The notes beneath the pieces were generated by a model, which ran no database searches, was not told the origin of the DNA, and was given only the letters and a program-made list of their open reading frames with translations. A stretch of DNA of 55,035 nt from Alphaproteobacteria bacterium. Lineage in GTDB: Bacteria; Pseudomonadota; Alphaproteobacteria; JANQMY01. Positions 15,829 through 24,714 of this stretch are shown in pieces (position 1 is the first letter of the stretch; each line of letters opens with the position of its first letter). Made by a program: the position numbers and the translations under genes. Location of the stretch: NCBI GenBank assembly GCA_028289425.1, contig JANQPL010000015.1:1-55035 (forward strand), read 5' to 3'.

Positions 15829-16184
15829 GGCAATACGCAATTCTCGGTAATGATGATAACCACGCCGGTGAAGCGTTTCCCCGTCGGGAACGGCTTATGT
15901 TGGATGAGTTTGTTTAATGGACGTTGAAGAGGGCAGGTTTTCCAAGCAAAAACGCTTGATCTGGTTTAATAACACAGATCATTTAAACATCTTATACAAC
16001 TGTTTTACTTGGCTGGGCTGATTTGTTCTTGAAGTTATCTACGTAGGCGGATGACTTTTGGATCAATTACTTTGTCGATTAACTGAAACTTCATCGCCAT
16101 TTACCATCCTGTTCCCGTTTCTCAGTGTACAGCGCGTCACACGAACCGCTGGCGACCGAATGCGTAAAACGGATGGAGGCCGAC
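15829..16184. other. Intergenic region between divergent cheA and cheY
   Basis: About 355 bp without a gene, separating leftward cheA-cheW from rightward cheY-cheZ. The middle (15950-16060) is AT-rich and should hold both promoters. I see no convincing operator palindrome. A short in-frame extension upstream of cheY (from 16125) exists but lacks family similarity. Confidence 0.5.
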
Positions 16185-16571
16185 ATGGCGGTGAATATGG
16201 AAATGCCGATCCTGATTGTGGACGACTACAAAACGATGCTGCGGATTATCCGCAATTTGCTGACGGAAATCGGCTTCAGCAATATTGCGGAGGCAACGGA
16301 CGGCCAAGCCGCGTTCGAGAAACTCAAGAAAGACCGCTTCGACCTGATCATTTCCGATTGGAACATGGAACCGATGACGGGCTACGAGCTGTTGCGCGCG
16401 GTGCGCTCGGACGCGGATCTTCGCAAGACACCGTTCATCATGGTCACCGCCGAAGCAAAAACAGAGAACGTGGTGGCGGCCAAAAAGGCCGGCGTTAGCA
16501 ACTACATCATCAAGCCGTTCAACGCGGCGACGCTGAAACAAAAGATGAAACGGGTCATCGGAAATTTCTAA
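16185..16571 (+). CDS. cheY: Chemotaxis response regulator CheY
   Basis: A 128-residue single receiver domain. It has the acidic pair Asp13/Asp14 (ILIVDDYKTM), phospho-accepting Asp58 (LIISDWNMEPMTG), Thr88 (IMVTAEA) and Lys110 (NYIIKPF), with the NMEPMTGYELL stretch typical of CheY. It is the diffusible signal from CheA to the flagellar motor. GGAGG lies six bases upstream of the ATG at 16185. Its stop overlaps the next start by one base (TAATG), coupling it to the CheZ-like gene. Confidence 0.96.
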   Translation: MAVNMEMPILIVDDYKTMLRIIRNLLTEIGFSNIAEATDGQAAFEKLKKDRFDLIISDWNMEPMTGYELLRAVRSDADLRKTPFIMVTAEAKTENVVAAKKAGVSNYIIKPFNAATLKQKMKRVIGNF

Positions 16572-17020
16572 TGCCGAAAACGCGAATGCACCCTACTGAA
16601 ATGAGAGCGCAGGCAACTGACTTGCTCCGTGAGCAAACTATTTCGGACCAAATCGCCCACGCCAGGTCCCAGATCGATGAGAGCCTTAAAACACTCGATG
16701 ACGCGGCCGACACCATTCTCACCGAAGTCGAGAAGATTCGAGCCGCGGATCTGACGGCGGCCGCCGGAGTCGAGCAAGTGACAGATGCCTGCCGCACCAT
16801 ATTAGAGGCATGCTTGTTCCATGATCTGGTAAGCCAGCGGCTGACCAAAGTGGATGCGGGCCTGGCGGCGTTGACCGGCGACATGGGCGCCCCTCGCGCC
16901 GCGACGGAGCACAGCGCGCCGCCGGTGGCTGACCCGGAAGCCGGACTTCTCAACGGGCCCGCCCTTGGCGATGAGGGCGTCGATCAAGACGATGTGGACC
17001 GGCTTCTCAATTCAGACTGA
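16571..17020 (+). CDS. cheZ: Short CheZ-like chemotaxis phosphatase
   Basis: A 149-residue, mostly helical protein. Residues 83-94 read [12 protein letters not shown], matching the CheZ active-site motif F-x-D-L-x-x-Q, with Asp85 and Gln89 in the positions of the catalytic Asp and Gln. The C-terminus [10 protein letters not shown] resembles the CheY-binding tail of CheZ. It is much shorter than enterobacterial CheZ (about 214), as seen for alphaproteobacterial CheZ-like proteins. It starts one base inside the cheY stop, which supports a role in CheY-P dephosphorylation. Function from motif and context; confidence is good but not complete. Confidence 0.85.
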   Translation: MPKTRMHPTEMRAQATDLLREQTISDQIAHARSQIDESLKTLDDAADTILTEVEKIRAADLTAAAGVEQVTDACRTILEACLFHDLVSQRLTKVDAGLAALTGDMGAPRAATEHSAPPVADPEAGLLNGPALGDEGVDQDDVDRLLNSD

Positions 17021-17046
17021 TCAAGACTAAGTGTGGGGCGAATACG

Positions 17047-18261
17047 ATGAATTATGCGGGGATATTTCGGGAGAAGATCGATGCCCTCAAAGCAGAGGAC
17101 CGGTACCGAATTTTCGCCGAACTGGCGCGCAAGGCCGCAAACCCTCCGTATGCCTCTTATTATACGGCGGATCGCGACCCGGCCGAAATTGCCGTTTGGT
17201 GCAGCAACGACTATTTGGGCATGAGCCGCAATACGGACGTGATTAATGCGCTTCACGACGCCGTCGACCGGTGCGGGGTCGGCTCGGGCGGGACGCGCAA
17301 CATATCCGGCACCAACCATTACCAAGTCGAGCTTGAAGCGGAACTGGCGGATCTGCACCAAAAGGAAAGCGCCTTATTGTTCACATCGGGCTATGTGGCC
17401 AACGACGCTTGCCTGTCCACGGTTAGCCGGCTGCTGCCTGGTTTGGTGATTTTCTCGGATGAACTCAACCATGCGTCCATGATCGAAGGCATCCGCCACG
17501 GCGATGCGGAAAAAAAGATTTTCCGTCACAACGACGCGGAACATTTGGAGCAGCTCCTGCAGGAAACCGACCCGGGGCGCCCTAAACTCATCGCCTTCGA
17601 GTCGGTCTATTCCATGGACGGCGACGTGGCGCCCATCGCCGAGTTTGCCCGCCTGGCCAAGCGCTTCGGGGCACTCACTTATTTAGACGAAGTGCACGCG
17701 GTGGGCATGTATGGCACACGCGGCGGCGGCATCGCGGAACGCGACGATGTGATGGGCGACATCGACATCATTCAGGGCACGCTGGCCAAGGCCTTCGGGG
17801 TCATGGGCGGGTATGTCACCGGCGACGCGGTGCTGATCGACTGCCTTCGAAGCTATGCCCCCGGCTTTATTTTCACCACCTCTTTGGCGCCACCCCTTGC
17901 CGCGGCCGCGCTTACCAGCGTGCGGCACTTGAAGAGCAGCCAAATGGAGCGGGCGCGCCATCAGGAACGGGCCGCCACGCTCAAGAAAATGCTGACATCG
18001 GCGGGGATACCGATCATGAAATCCGAGACCCACATCGTGCCGGTGATGGTGGGCGATCCGGTGAAATGCAAAGAGATCTGCGACCGCCTGCTGAACGATC
18101 ACGGCATCTACGTGCAACCGATCAATTACCCAACAGTCCCGCGCGGCACCGAGCGCTTGCGCCTGACGCCGACCCCGCTGCACACGGATTGGATGATGGA
18201 GGCGCTGGTGAGCGCCCTGAGCGAGATTTGGCACGGCCGCAGTCTTGAGAAAGTGGCCTAA
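17047..18261 (+). CDS. hemA: 5-aminolevulinate synthase (ALAS)
   Basis: A 404-residue PLP enzyme of the alpha-oxoamine synthase family that condenses glycine with succinyl-CoA in the C4 (Shemin) route to haem. It shows CSNDYLGMS near 52-60, [20 protein letters not shown] (79-98), the [10 protein letters not shown] aspartate site and the PLP lysine Lys248 in [12 protein letters not shown]. The full-length match to the alphaproteobacterial enzyme is clear ([20 protein letters not shown] at the N-terminus). It lies 26 bp after the CheZ-like gene on the same strand. Haem supply next to a CheA with a globin-like domain may be coincidence. Confidence 0.97.
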   Translation: MNYAGIFREKIDALKAEDRYRIFAELARKAANPPYASYYTADRDPAEIAVWCSNDYLGMSRNTDVINALHDAVDRCGVGSGGTRNISGTNHYQVELEAELADLHQKESALLFTSGYVANDACLSTVSRLLPGLVIFSDELNHASMIEGIRHGDAEKKIFRHNDAEHLEQLLQETDPGRPKLIAFESVYSMDGDVAPIAEFARLAKRFGALTYLDEVHAVGMYGTRGGGIAERDDVMGDIDIIQGTLAKAFGVMGGYVTGDAVLIDCLRSYAPGFIFTTSLAPPLAAAALTSVRHLKSSQMERARHQERAATLKKMLTSAGIPIMKSETHIVPVMVGDPVKCKEICDRLLNDHGIYVQPINYPTVPRGTERLRLTPTPLHTDWMMEALVSALSEIWHGRSLEKVA

Positions 18262-18384
18262 GACCAACCGGCTCCCACACGACGACCACGCACCGCACAA
18301 CCGCTAAGGGATTTGTTAAGCAGCAAATCCCCACAATCACGAGCAATCGCGCCCGGGCGCGCATAAACAATAGGGAGCGGGAAC

Positions 18385-18831
18385 GTGGTCACGCAACTCA
18401 TCTACATTTCTCAGCCTACGGATGTGTTTTCCAATGACGAGATTGGCGCGCTGCTCAATGATGCGCGCGAGCACAACAGCGCACATCAGATCACTGGTTT
18501 CTTATTGTTTGACGGGCAGGAATTCATCCAATTGATCGAGGGCCCCGCGGCCAAGGTGGACGCCTTGTTTGCCAACATCGAAGCCGATAATCGGCATAAG
18601 AATGTTCAAGTGCTGATCAAGGAAGATGGCCAGGACCGCGTTTTCGAGGACTGGTCCATGGCCTATACCTTTTTGGATGATACGTCCGCCCAGCGTTTTG
18701 GCGGGTCCATGTCGGATGCGAGCGCCTCTGCGATCTCGGAACTGATCAGTTCACAAACCAGTGCCACTTTGCGCCTGATTTCGGGCCTGTTCGACAAGGT
18801 CTCCAACCCGGTCGAAGCCTTGAGCGCCTGA
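18385..18831 (+). CDS. BLUF-domain blue-light photoreceptor
   Basis: A 148-residue flavin photoreceptor made of one BLUF domain (about 1-95) and a short helical C-terminus. The key residues are all present: Tyr7 (LIYIS), Asn31, Gln49 (FIQLIEGP) and Trp90-Ser-Met92 (DWSMAY). It should bind FAD and undergo the BLUF red shift in blue light. It starts with GTG at 18385 behind TAGGGAG. It has no output domain, so it must act through a partner; the convergent REC-EAL phosphodiesterase next door is the obvious candidate, by analogy with BLUF PapB and EAL protein PapA of Rhodopseudomonas. Confidence 0.93.
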   Translation: MVTQLIYISQPTDVFSNDEIGALLNDAREHNSAHQITGFLLFDGQEFIQLIEGPAAKVDALFANIEADNRHKNVQVLIKEDGQDRVFEDWSMAYTFLDDTSAQRFGGSMSDASASAISELISSQTSATLRLISGLFDKVSNPVEALSA

Positions 18832-18908
18832 AAACTCTCGAGCACGTCCAACCATTTGCCTTGGCGAAGCCGGAACGCAGCAAAAGCAGACGCCAACAAT
18901 AAGATAGT

Positions 18909-18966
18909 TGGGGCATGACCATGTTTCCGTGCAATATGATCATGCCCCAGGCGACGGCGTTTTTTG
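18909..18966 (+). terminator. Likely terminator after BLUF gene
   Basis: A perfect 10-bp stem TGGGGCATGA / TCATGCCCCA (18909-18918 with 18940-18949) encloses a 21-base loop and is followed ten bases later by GTTTTTTG. It lies between convergent BLUF and REC-EAL genes and could serve transcripts from the left. The separation of stem and T-run lowers confidence. Confidence 0.45.
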
Positions 18967-18993
18967 TTATGCCAGCCACCATATCCACCAACA

Positions 18994-20214
18994 CTACCTA
19001 CCGCCTGTTGCCACCGTCCTCAGAAGGCTTCTTTCACACGCCGCATCACCCTGTGCCGGGACGGCGTGCATGGCAAGCAACGGCAGTAATTCATCGGCGT
19101 CCACAGGCTTCCAAAAATAGAACCCCTGAGCCCGCTCACACCCCATATCGTGCAAGATATTCAACGCTGCTTCGGTCTCGACACCCTCAGCACACACGTT
19201 AAGTCCAAGTCTGTGCGCCAGGTCTATCGTCGATCGGACGATGTCTCGGGCATCGGACTGCGATGGCAACTCGGAAATGAAAGACCGGTCAATCTTAACG
19301 TCGCTGAACGGCATTTGCTGCAACTGGCGGAGAGACGAATGCCCGATACCAAAATCGTCGATCGACAAGCGAATGCCCAACAGACGCAGTCGAATCAATG
19401 TCTCCATAACCTGGTTCACGTCGGAAACGACATCGCGTTCCGTTATTTCAAGAATGAGATCCGATGCGGATACGGAGTGCTTCTGCAGAACCATTGTCAT
19501 CCAGACCGGTAAGGAGTCCTGCGAGAGGAAACTTACCGGAACGTTGACCGAAACCGGAAGTTCGTAGCCCCCTTCCTGCCAGCGTGAAACTTGACGCAAA
19601 GCCCCGTCGAGGACAAACAAAGTGAGGTCGACAATTAAGTCACTTGTCTCGACAAAGGGGATAAAGTCTCTCGGGGGCAACAAACCGTGACGGGGATGAT
19701 TCCAGCGTACAAGCGCTTCACAAGATTTGATGGTGGGTGTCGTCTTGTTCCGAATGTCGACAATCGGCTGGTAGTGAATTGTGAGCTGATCTTCCAACAG
19801 CGCGTTGCGAAACTCATCTACAGTGAACACCGGACACTGCCGGCCGAGGGCGTCGAGAGTTCTTTCTAGGTCAGCGATCGTGAAAGGCTTCCGCAACGTG
19901 CCAACGACCGACAATCCTCTTGCTTTAGCGATGCGTTCGGCAGTTCCAAGAACTCTCGCATCCAAATTGCTCATAAGGACAATCGGCACCCGGAAGTTTC
20001 TCTCCGCCAGGAAGCTGAGCATGCTGATGCCGTCTTCTCCGGACAGACCGAGGTCCAGGACCAATGCCGATGGCGGTTGTGTACTGACAGTCGACCTGAA
20101 TCCGTCACCGTCATGCACGACAAAAACGTCGAAACCACACTCTTTGGCGGCATTCGAGATCTGATTGCAGACACTCAGTTCGCCGTCAATGATAAGCAGC
20201 CTGTTGGAGTTCAT
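18994..20214 (-). CDS. Response regulator with EAL c-di-GMP phosphodiesterase domain
   Basis: A 406-residue protein: a receiver (about 4-122, Asp54 in LVLDLGLSGEDG, Lys109 in TLRKPF; the usual N-terminal acidic pair is IDGE) followed by an EAL domain (about 135-395). The EAL motif is intact (CEALVRWNHPRHG), as are ITERD, DDFGIGHSSLRQL, VKIDRSF and CAEGVET, so c-di-GMP hydrolysis is expected. The ATG at 20214 has AAGGAA upstream. It is convergent with the BLUF gene and may be its output partner. Upstream on the same strand lies a hypothetical gene at 20405. Confidence 0.93.
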   Translation of the reverse strand: MNSNRLLIIDGELSVCNQISNAAKECGFDVFVVHDGDGFRSTVSTQPPSALVLDLGLSGEDGISMLSFLAERNFRVPIVLMSNLDARVLGTAERIAKARGLSVVGTLRKPFTIADLERTLDALGRQCPVFTVDEFRNALLEDQLTIHYQPIVDIRNKTTPTIKSCEALVRWNHPRHGLLPPRDFIPFVETSDLIVDLTLFVLDGALRQVSRWQEGGYELPVSVNVPVSFLSQDSLPVWMTMVLQKHSVSASDLILEITERDVVSDVNQVMETLIRLRLLGIRLSIDDFGIGHSSLRQLQQMPFSDVKIDRSFISELPSQSDARDIVRSTIDLAHRLGLNVCAEGVETEAALNILHDMGCERAQGFYFWKPVDADELLPLLAMHAVPAQGDAACERSLLRTVATGGR

Positions 20215-20404
20215 TGGCCTACATTCCTTAAATATCTGAAACGACAAGGGACACCGCAATTGTGTTGCATCTTGCGATCAGCTTCAGACGCGAAGAATTT
20301 GGTTTGATCTCGCTCCCGTCTTGGCCTCGATTTTCCAGGGGCGACGGGCCATGCACGATCTCCGTTCCGGTAAGGCCGGGTCGCTATTGCCACCCCCATG
20401 CAGG

Positions 20405-20821
20405 TCACCGTCTTTCTCCAATGGACAGCACAATCCCGTCTAACATCATGCGGTCCGCGATCACTTGCTGGTTTTCGTAATCGATCCGGCAGGCGATTTG
20501 GACCAATTGATCCGCCACCTCATCGAAGTCGATAGCTTTCGCGTCCTCATGCAGCAAGTGGCGTCTCAGACGGCAGACGCTCAATGTCAGTTGGATCACT
20601 GACGGTGTTCGCCTAATCAGACTAAGGTTTTTCAGAACCGTTTGGGTCTTCTCAAGCGACTCTATACAGTCAGCCAAGACGGCCTGGGCATGTTCGGTCT
20701 TTGCAGCGACCTCCGATGGGAGCGCAAATCCTTCTGCATTGATGTCATCATTCCGTCCTGAAGGTTCTTTATCGCCTGATTGCCTACAGGATGAGTCATT
20801 GCGTTGGGCCACCATTGTCAT
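20405..20821 (-). CDS. Hypothetical protein
   Basis: A 138-residue soluble protein that I do not recognise. The N-terminal 35 residues are polar and probably disordered; the rest looks helical (SEVAAKTEHAQAVLADCIES, LEKTQTVLKNL, FDEVADQLVQIACRIDYENQ). AGGAG six bases before the ATG at 20821 supports a real gene. It lies about 190 bp upstream of the REC-EAL gene on the same strand and divergent from the hybrid sensor kinase, so it may belong to the signalling cluster. Confidence 0.6.
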   Translation of the reverse strand: MTMVAQRNDSSCRQSGDKEPSGRNDDINAEGFALPSEVAAKTEHAQAVLADCIESLEKTQTVLKNLSLIRRTPSVIQLTLSVCRLRRHLLHEDAKAIDFDEVADQLVQIACRIDYENQQVIADRMMLDGIVLSIGERR

Positions 20822-21143
20822 TCTTGTTCTCCTGCCTGTCGCGGAAAAGCTGTTCTAACCAAATCTCCATGATGAATGCGCCTGATGCTATGGTTGCTCA
20901 GAGCAACTTTAAATTTAGTTAAATTCCGTGTTACAGCAGAGGTTTGTGAATTGAGTTATGAGGGCACGACAAAGGCAAGCCGGAGACTTATCTTTTTTCC
21001 TATATTTTCTGCCATTTTTGCGTACAATTTTTCATTGAATCGAATTACGCACCACCCGCGACATGGCCGCAAGACATTGTTTCTCTGGGCAATATATTTG
21101 TAGATTGAACACGAACATCCCAAAGATTCATGGCCCGGCCGGT
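20822..21143. other. Intergenic region upstream of hybrid sensor kinase
   Basis: About 320 bp between divergent genes, AT-rich at 20900-21050 (for example TTTTTTCCTATATTTTCTGC). Promoters for both sides probably lie here. No palindrome or RNA gene is convincing. The sensor kinase frame is open from an ATG at 21063, but the stretch 21063-21143 encodes nothing family-like. Confidence 0.4.
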
Positions 21144-23900
21144 ATGAGATTCCTCAAATACTTCAACACAAAGGCTGCCACGCGCGATCTTGTGTGGAGT
21201 GCCATCGCTTTCGCGGCACTCGCCACCATATTCGTCAAATTTGACGTGTACGAGCGCTTCTATCAGCTGACGCGGGACTATGAAGGTCGCGAGATTGATG
21301 AATTGGCCGTGCTCGCCCCGGCATTGGCATTGGTGTTGTCTTGGTACAGCGTGAGGCGATGGCTTGAATCGTACCAACTTTCCAATGAGCTGAAGATGCG
21401 CCTCAACGAACTGGACAAACTGAACCAGAGATTCGACCTGGCCGCCAGCGCGGGCATGCTGGGTATTTGGAGCTGCGACTTTGAACGGCAGACAGTCCAA
21501 TGGAATACGATTCAGCAGAACATCTACCAAAAAAATCCGGTTGGGCTGGCTGACGCTCTCGACAATTGGGAAACCGGCGTTGACCCGTTGGACCAAGACT
21601 CCATTAAGCAGATTTATGAAACTCAAAGCGGCTCCCGCGAGCCAATGCAATACAGCTTCCGACTCAAGCGGCCCGATGGCGAAGTACGTCACATACGATC
21701 GCGCGTCGCCGCGGAGCGAGACGCCTCCGGCAAGCTGCTGCGTTTGTCGGGAATCGATCAGGACATAACGGAATACACCGACATGATCGACAAGCTGCGC
21801 TTGCGGTCGGCCGCCATCGAGGAAACATCCGACGGCATTATGGTCACCGGATCTGCCGGGTCGGACTACGCAATCGAATATGTAAACCCCGCATTCGAAT
21901 CCTTGACCGGATACAAAGCGGCAGAAGTGATCGGCCGAAATCCGCGATTCCTCAATGAGGGAATCGCTCCACAACAATCGCTTGATCTTGTGCGCAGCGC
22001 GATCGCATCGGGCCAGAGCAGCAAAGCGACAATCAAAAACCGGAGAAAGGACGGTGTCGACATCTGGATCGAACTTTCGATCTCTCCCGTTACGGATGAA
22101 GACAACCAAATCAGGAATTTCGTCGGTGTACAACACGACGTCACCGAACGCGAAATGGCGCGGCAACAACTTGTCTCCTATGGCGAAATGGTCCGCGCGG
22201 TTAGCCGGGTTTTGTCCCACTACATTAAGGGCGAGAAAGACGCGCCCGACATTTATGAGATGCTGTTAAGCGTCTTTCTGGATGTCACCGAAAGCCCGAC
22301 AGGCTTTATTGGGACTGTTGAACACAACCCCTTGGGAAAGCCGTTTCTGAAGATCTGTGCAATGTCAGACATTTCCCAGTGGGACCCTGGCTGGCAAAAG
22401 CGTGTGTCGGGTTTCAAAGGTCGTGCCCTTGAGTTCCATAATCTCGACACGCTCTTTGGTCACGTCATTACGAGTCGGGAGCACGTCATCAGCAATGATG
22501 CCGCAAACGATCCGCGTGCCGGTGGCATACCGGATGGCCATTTGGCCCTGGAACGATTCATGGGCGTGCCGCTATGGGCCAAAGGTTCGTTGGTGGGTGT
22601 TGTCGGATTGGCAAATCGGCCCACAGATTACGACCAAAATCTGGTCGAGTATGTGGAGCCCCTTTCCTTCGCGATCTCGAGCATATTGCTGTCCGAGCGG
22701 GAGAAGGCCGACCATGCGATTGCCGAGGAGAAAGCAAGGCGAAGCCAAAAGATGGACGCGCTTGGGCGTCTCACCGGGGGACTTGCGCATGAATACAACA
22801 ACGTGCTTGGCGGGGTTCAGCTCAATCTCGATCTGGCGCTCGAGACTGCCCAAAATGAAACGACCATAGAACTATTGCACCGCTCGATTCATATATTGAA
22901 GCGCGGCTCGGGACTCACGCAATCGCTGTTGGCTTTCTCGCGCCGCCGCGACATTGAGCCGGTTGTCCTTGATCTGAATACGTTCCTACACGACCTTTCG
23001 CCCATGCTTAGGATGTCTGTTGGCGAAGACATCAATTTGGAAGCAAGCATGCACTCCAGTTGGAACGTGAGGCTCGACCCATCCTTGTTGCAATCTACGA
23101 TCCTGAACCTTGTCTTAAACGCGAGAGACGCCATCGAATGGCGCGGAGATATAGGAATTCGGACCGAGAATGTCACACCACAGCAGATACGCGACCGGTT
23201 TCGCATCTTTGACGTTCACGCGGAAAGCGTATTGCTGACGGTCCAGGACAGTGGGGCCGGAATCTCCGAGATAGACCTCGCCAATGTCTTTGACCCGTTC
23301 TTCACCAGCAACAAGCTGGGGACACGGACGGGGTTAGGCCTCAGCATCGTTCATGGCTTCGTGACACAATCCGGCGGCAAAATCTGGATTGAAAGCGAGG
23401 TCGGTATCGGCACCACCGTCAGGATTGTCTTCCCGCGTTCTGAGTTGCCAGTAGAACAAAAAAGCGAAACACAAACGCCGGCCCTTAAAGACGAAAACAT
23501 CAGCTCAATTCTGATCGTTGAGGACCGGGAAGAGTTCGGTCGCGGTTTGGCGCAGCTCCTCGAATTCGAAGGATACACCGTCAAATATCTGCGTAGCGGC
23601 GCCGAGGCGCTCGAGGCCTTTGATAAAGGCTACAAATGCGATTTGGTCATCGCCGACGTGATGATACCAGGGGGAATATCAGGGGCAGATATCGCGCGGC
23701 GGGCGCGTGAAATGGAACCTGCCACCCCCACCCTTTTGGTATCCGGGCACGACGACGACAAGCTCGCAACGCTGCTGTCCGAAAAGGAAATTCAGCAGAC
23801 GCTGCGAAAGCCGTTCGGCAAACAAGATCTCTTGGAACGGCTGCAGAAAATTTCATGGGGGCATGTGTCGGACAAAAATGGTGCGAATATTAGTAGTTGA
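21144..23900 (+). CDS. Membrane hybrid sensor histidine kinase (PAS-PAS-GAF-HisKA-HATPase-REC)
   Basis: About 918 residues from the ATG at 21144. Two membrane helices come first (LVWSAIAFAALATIFVKF and LAVLAPALALVLSWYSV), then a PAS_3-type domain, a second PAS domain, a GAF-like domain (about 370-525), the HisKA dimerisation helix with phospho-accepting His549 (GGLAHEYNNVLGG), a HATPase (NLVLNARDAI, DSGAGI, GTRTGLGLSIVHGF), and a receiver with Asp838 (VIADVMIPGG). The second PAS has the LOV-like stretch GRNPRFLNEG, but Pro replaces the photoactive Cys. A longer frame starts at 21063. It overlaps the next response regulator gene by 23 bp. Signal and target are unknown. Confidence 0.92.
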   Translation: MRFLKYFNTKAATRDLVWSAIAFAALATIFVKFDVYERFYQLTRDYEGREIDELAVLAPALALVLSWYSVRRWLESYQLSNELKMRLNELDKLNQRFDLAASAGMLGIWSCDFERQTVQWNTIQQNIYQKNPVGLADALDNWETGVDPLDQDSIKQIYETQSGSREPMQYSFRLKRPDGEVRHIRSRVAAERDASGKLLRLSGIDQDITEYTDMIDKLRLRSAAIEETSDGIMVTGSAGSDYAIEYVNPAFESLTGYKAAEVIGRNPRFLNEGIAPQQSLDLVRSAIASGQSSKATIKNRRKDGVDIWIELSISPVTDEDNQIRNFVGVQHDVTEREMARQQLVSYGEMVRAVSRVLSHYIKGEKDAPDIYEMLLSVFLDVTESPTGFIGTVEHNPLGKPFLKICAMSDISQWDPGWQKRVSGFKGRALEFHNLDTLFGHVITSREHVISNDAANDPRAGGIPDGHLALERFMGVPLWAKGSLVGVVGLANRPTDYDQNLVEYVEPLSFAISSILLSEREKADHAIAEEKARRSQKMDALGRLTGGLAHEYNNVLGGVQLNLDLALETAQNETTIELLHRSIHILKRGSGLTQSLLAFSRRRDIEPVVLDLNTFLHDLSPMLRMSVGEDINLEASMHSSWNVRLDPSLLQSTILNLVLNARDAIEWRGDIGIRTENVTPQQIRDRFRIFDVHAESVLLTVQDSGAGISEIDLANVFDPFFTSNKLGTRTGLGLSIVHGFVTQSGGKIWIESEVGIGTTVRIVFPRSELPVEQKSETQTPALKDENISSILIVEDREEFGRGLAQLLEFEGYTVKYLRSGAEALEAFDKGYKCDLVIADVMIPGGISGADIARRAREMEPATPTLLVSGHDDDKLATLLSEKEIQQTLRKPFGKQDLLERLQKISWGHVSDKNGANISS

Positions 23901-24270
23901 CGACGACCCCGACATCCGGTCGGCAATCGCGCTGGCCCTTGAAAGGGAAGGGTATGAATGCGTGCTTGCAAGCTCGGTACGTGCCGCCTATGAGGTGATA
24001 TCCGAGACCGAGATAGATCTTATGATCTTGGACCTTTATCTGCCCGGCAAGGACGGTTTTAGCGTTTTGAAAGAAGGACATCCGCCGACTCAAACCGCCC
24101 TGCCGCCTGTGCTGGCGATCTCCGGCGGTGGACCAACTTTCACAGCGAGCGTCGGCATAACCGCTGCCCGCGCGATGGGAGTCGAAGAGACACTGTACAA
24201 ACCATTTTCCAGCAGCGAGCTGGTGAATGCCGTGCACCGCCTACTCAAGGGAAGCGATGGCACCGTCTAA
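23878..24270 (+). CDS. Single-domain response regulator
   Basis: A 130-residue receiver domain: acidic pair Asp8/Asp9 (ILVVDDDPDIR), phospho-accepting Asp52 (MILDLYLPGKDG) and Lys in TLYKPF. It has no output domain. The gene starts within the last 23 bp of the sensor kinase gene, so it is almost certainly expressed with it and may be the terminal acceptor or a shuttle for that hybrid kinase. Its 3' end overlaps the convergent MarR gene by 30 bp. Confidence 0.88.
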   Translation: MVRILVVDDDPDIRSAIALALEREGYECVLASSVRAAYEVISETEIDLMILDLYLPGKDGFSVLKEGHPPTQTALPPVLAISGGGPTFTASVGITAARAMGVEETLYKPFSSSELVNAVHRLLKGSDGTV

Positions 24271-24714
24271 AGCCAATACATGGACGCGCGACGTCTCCAA
24301 ATCGATACCAGGACATTTCAGAAGAGCGAACACGGCCTGCGCAAAGGCGTCCAAATCTTCCAAATCACTTTCTTTGATCATGTCTGCAAGTGTTCGCACG
24401 GGATCTTTTGCCAACAGCTTCTTGCCTTTTGTTGTGACCTGAACGATGCGGCGGCGCTTGTCGACCCCATCTTGGGTTCGCACAAGAACGCCTTTCTCGA
24501 CCAGCCGGGAAATTGTTCTTGAGGCGGTCCCCTTTGTGGTGCCGTGGTGTTTCGCGAATGACGCAAGGTTCGCTGCACTTGCATTTGCAAAAGCGAAATA
24601 GCGCAACGCGGACCATTGAGCTGCGGTTAGCCCCGCGGCGTGCGACATCGCGTAAATCTGCGCACTGCTGATAATCAGCATTTCCGCGATTGCAAGTAAT
24701 CTTGGGTCAGGCAT
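24241..24714 (-). CDS. MarR family transcriptional regulator
   Basis: A 157-residue winged-helix regulator. It shows the MarR arrangement: an N-terminal dimerisation helix, GLTAAQWSALRYFAFA, a recognition region LASFAKHHGTTKGTASRTIS, and a wing with RTQDGVDKRRRIVQVTTKG (the D-K-R-R-R wing signature). AAGGTGG is close to the ATG at 24714. Its 3' end overlaps the response regulator gene in a convergent arrangement. No target operon is evident; upstream there is a 450-bp gap. Confidence 0.9.
   Translation of the reverse strand: MPDPRLLAIAEMLIISSAQIYAMSHAAGLTAAQWSALRYFAFANASAANLASFAKHHGTTKGTASRTISRLVEKGVLVRTQDGVDKRRRIVQVTTKGKKLLAKDPVRTLADMIKESDLEDLDAFAQAVFALLKCPGIDLETSRVHVLALDGAIASLE

Noticed and set aside
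21830-22160. Functional LOV photoreceptor in the hybrid kinase
   Set aside because: The photoactive Cys is replaced by Pro in GRNPRFL, so covalent flavin photochemistry is not possible.
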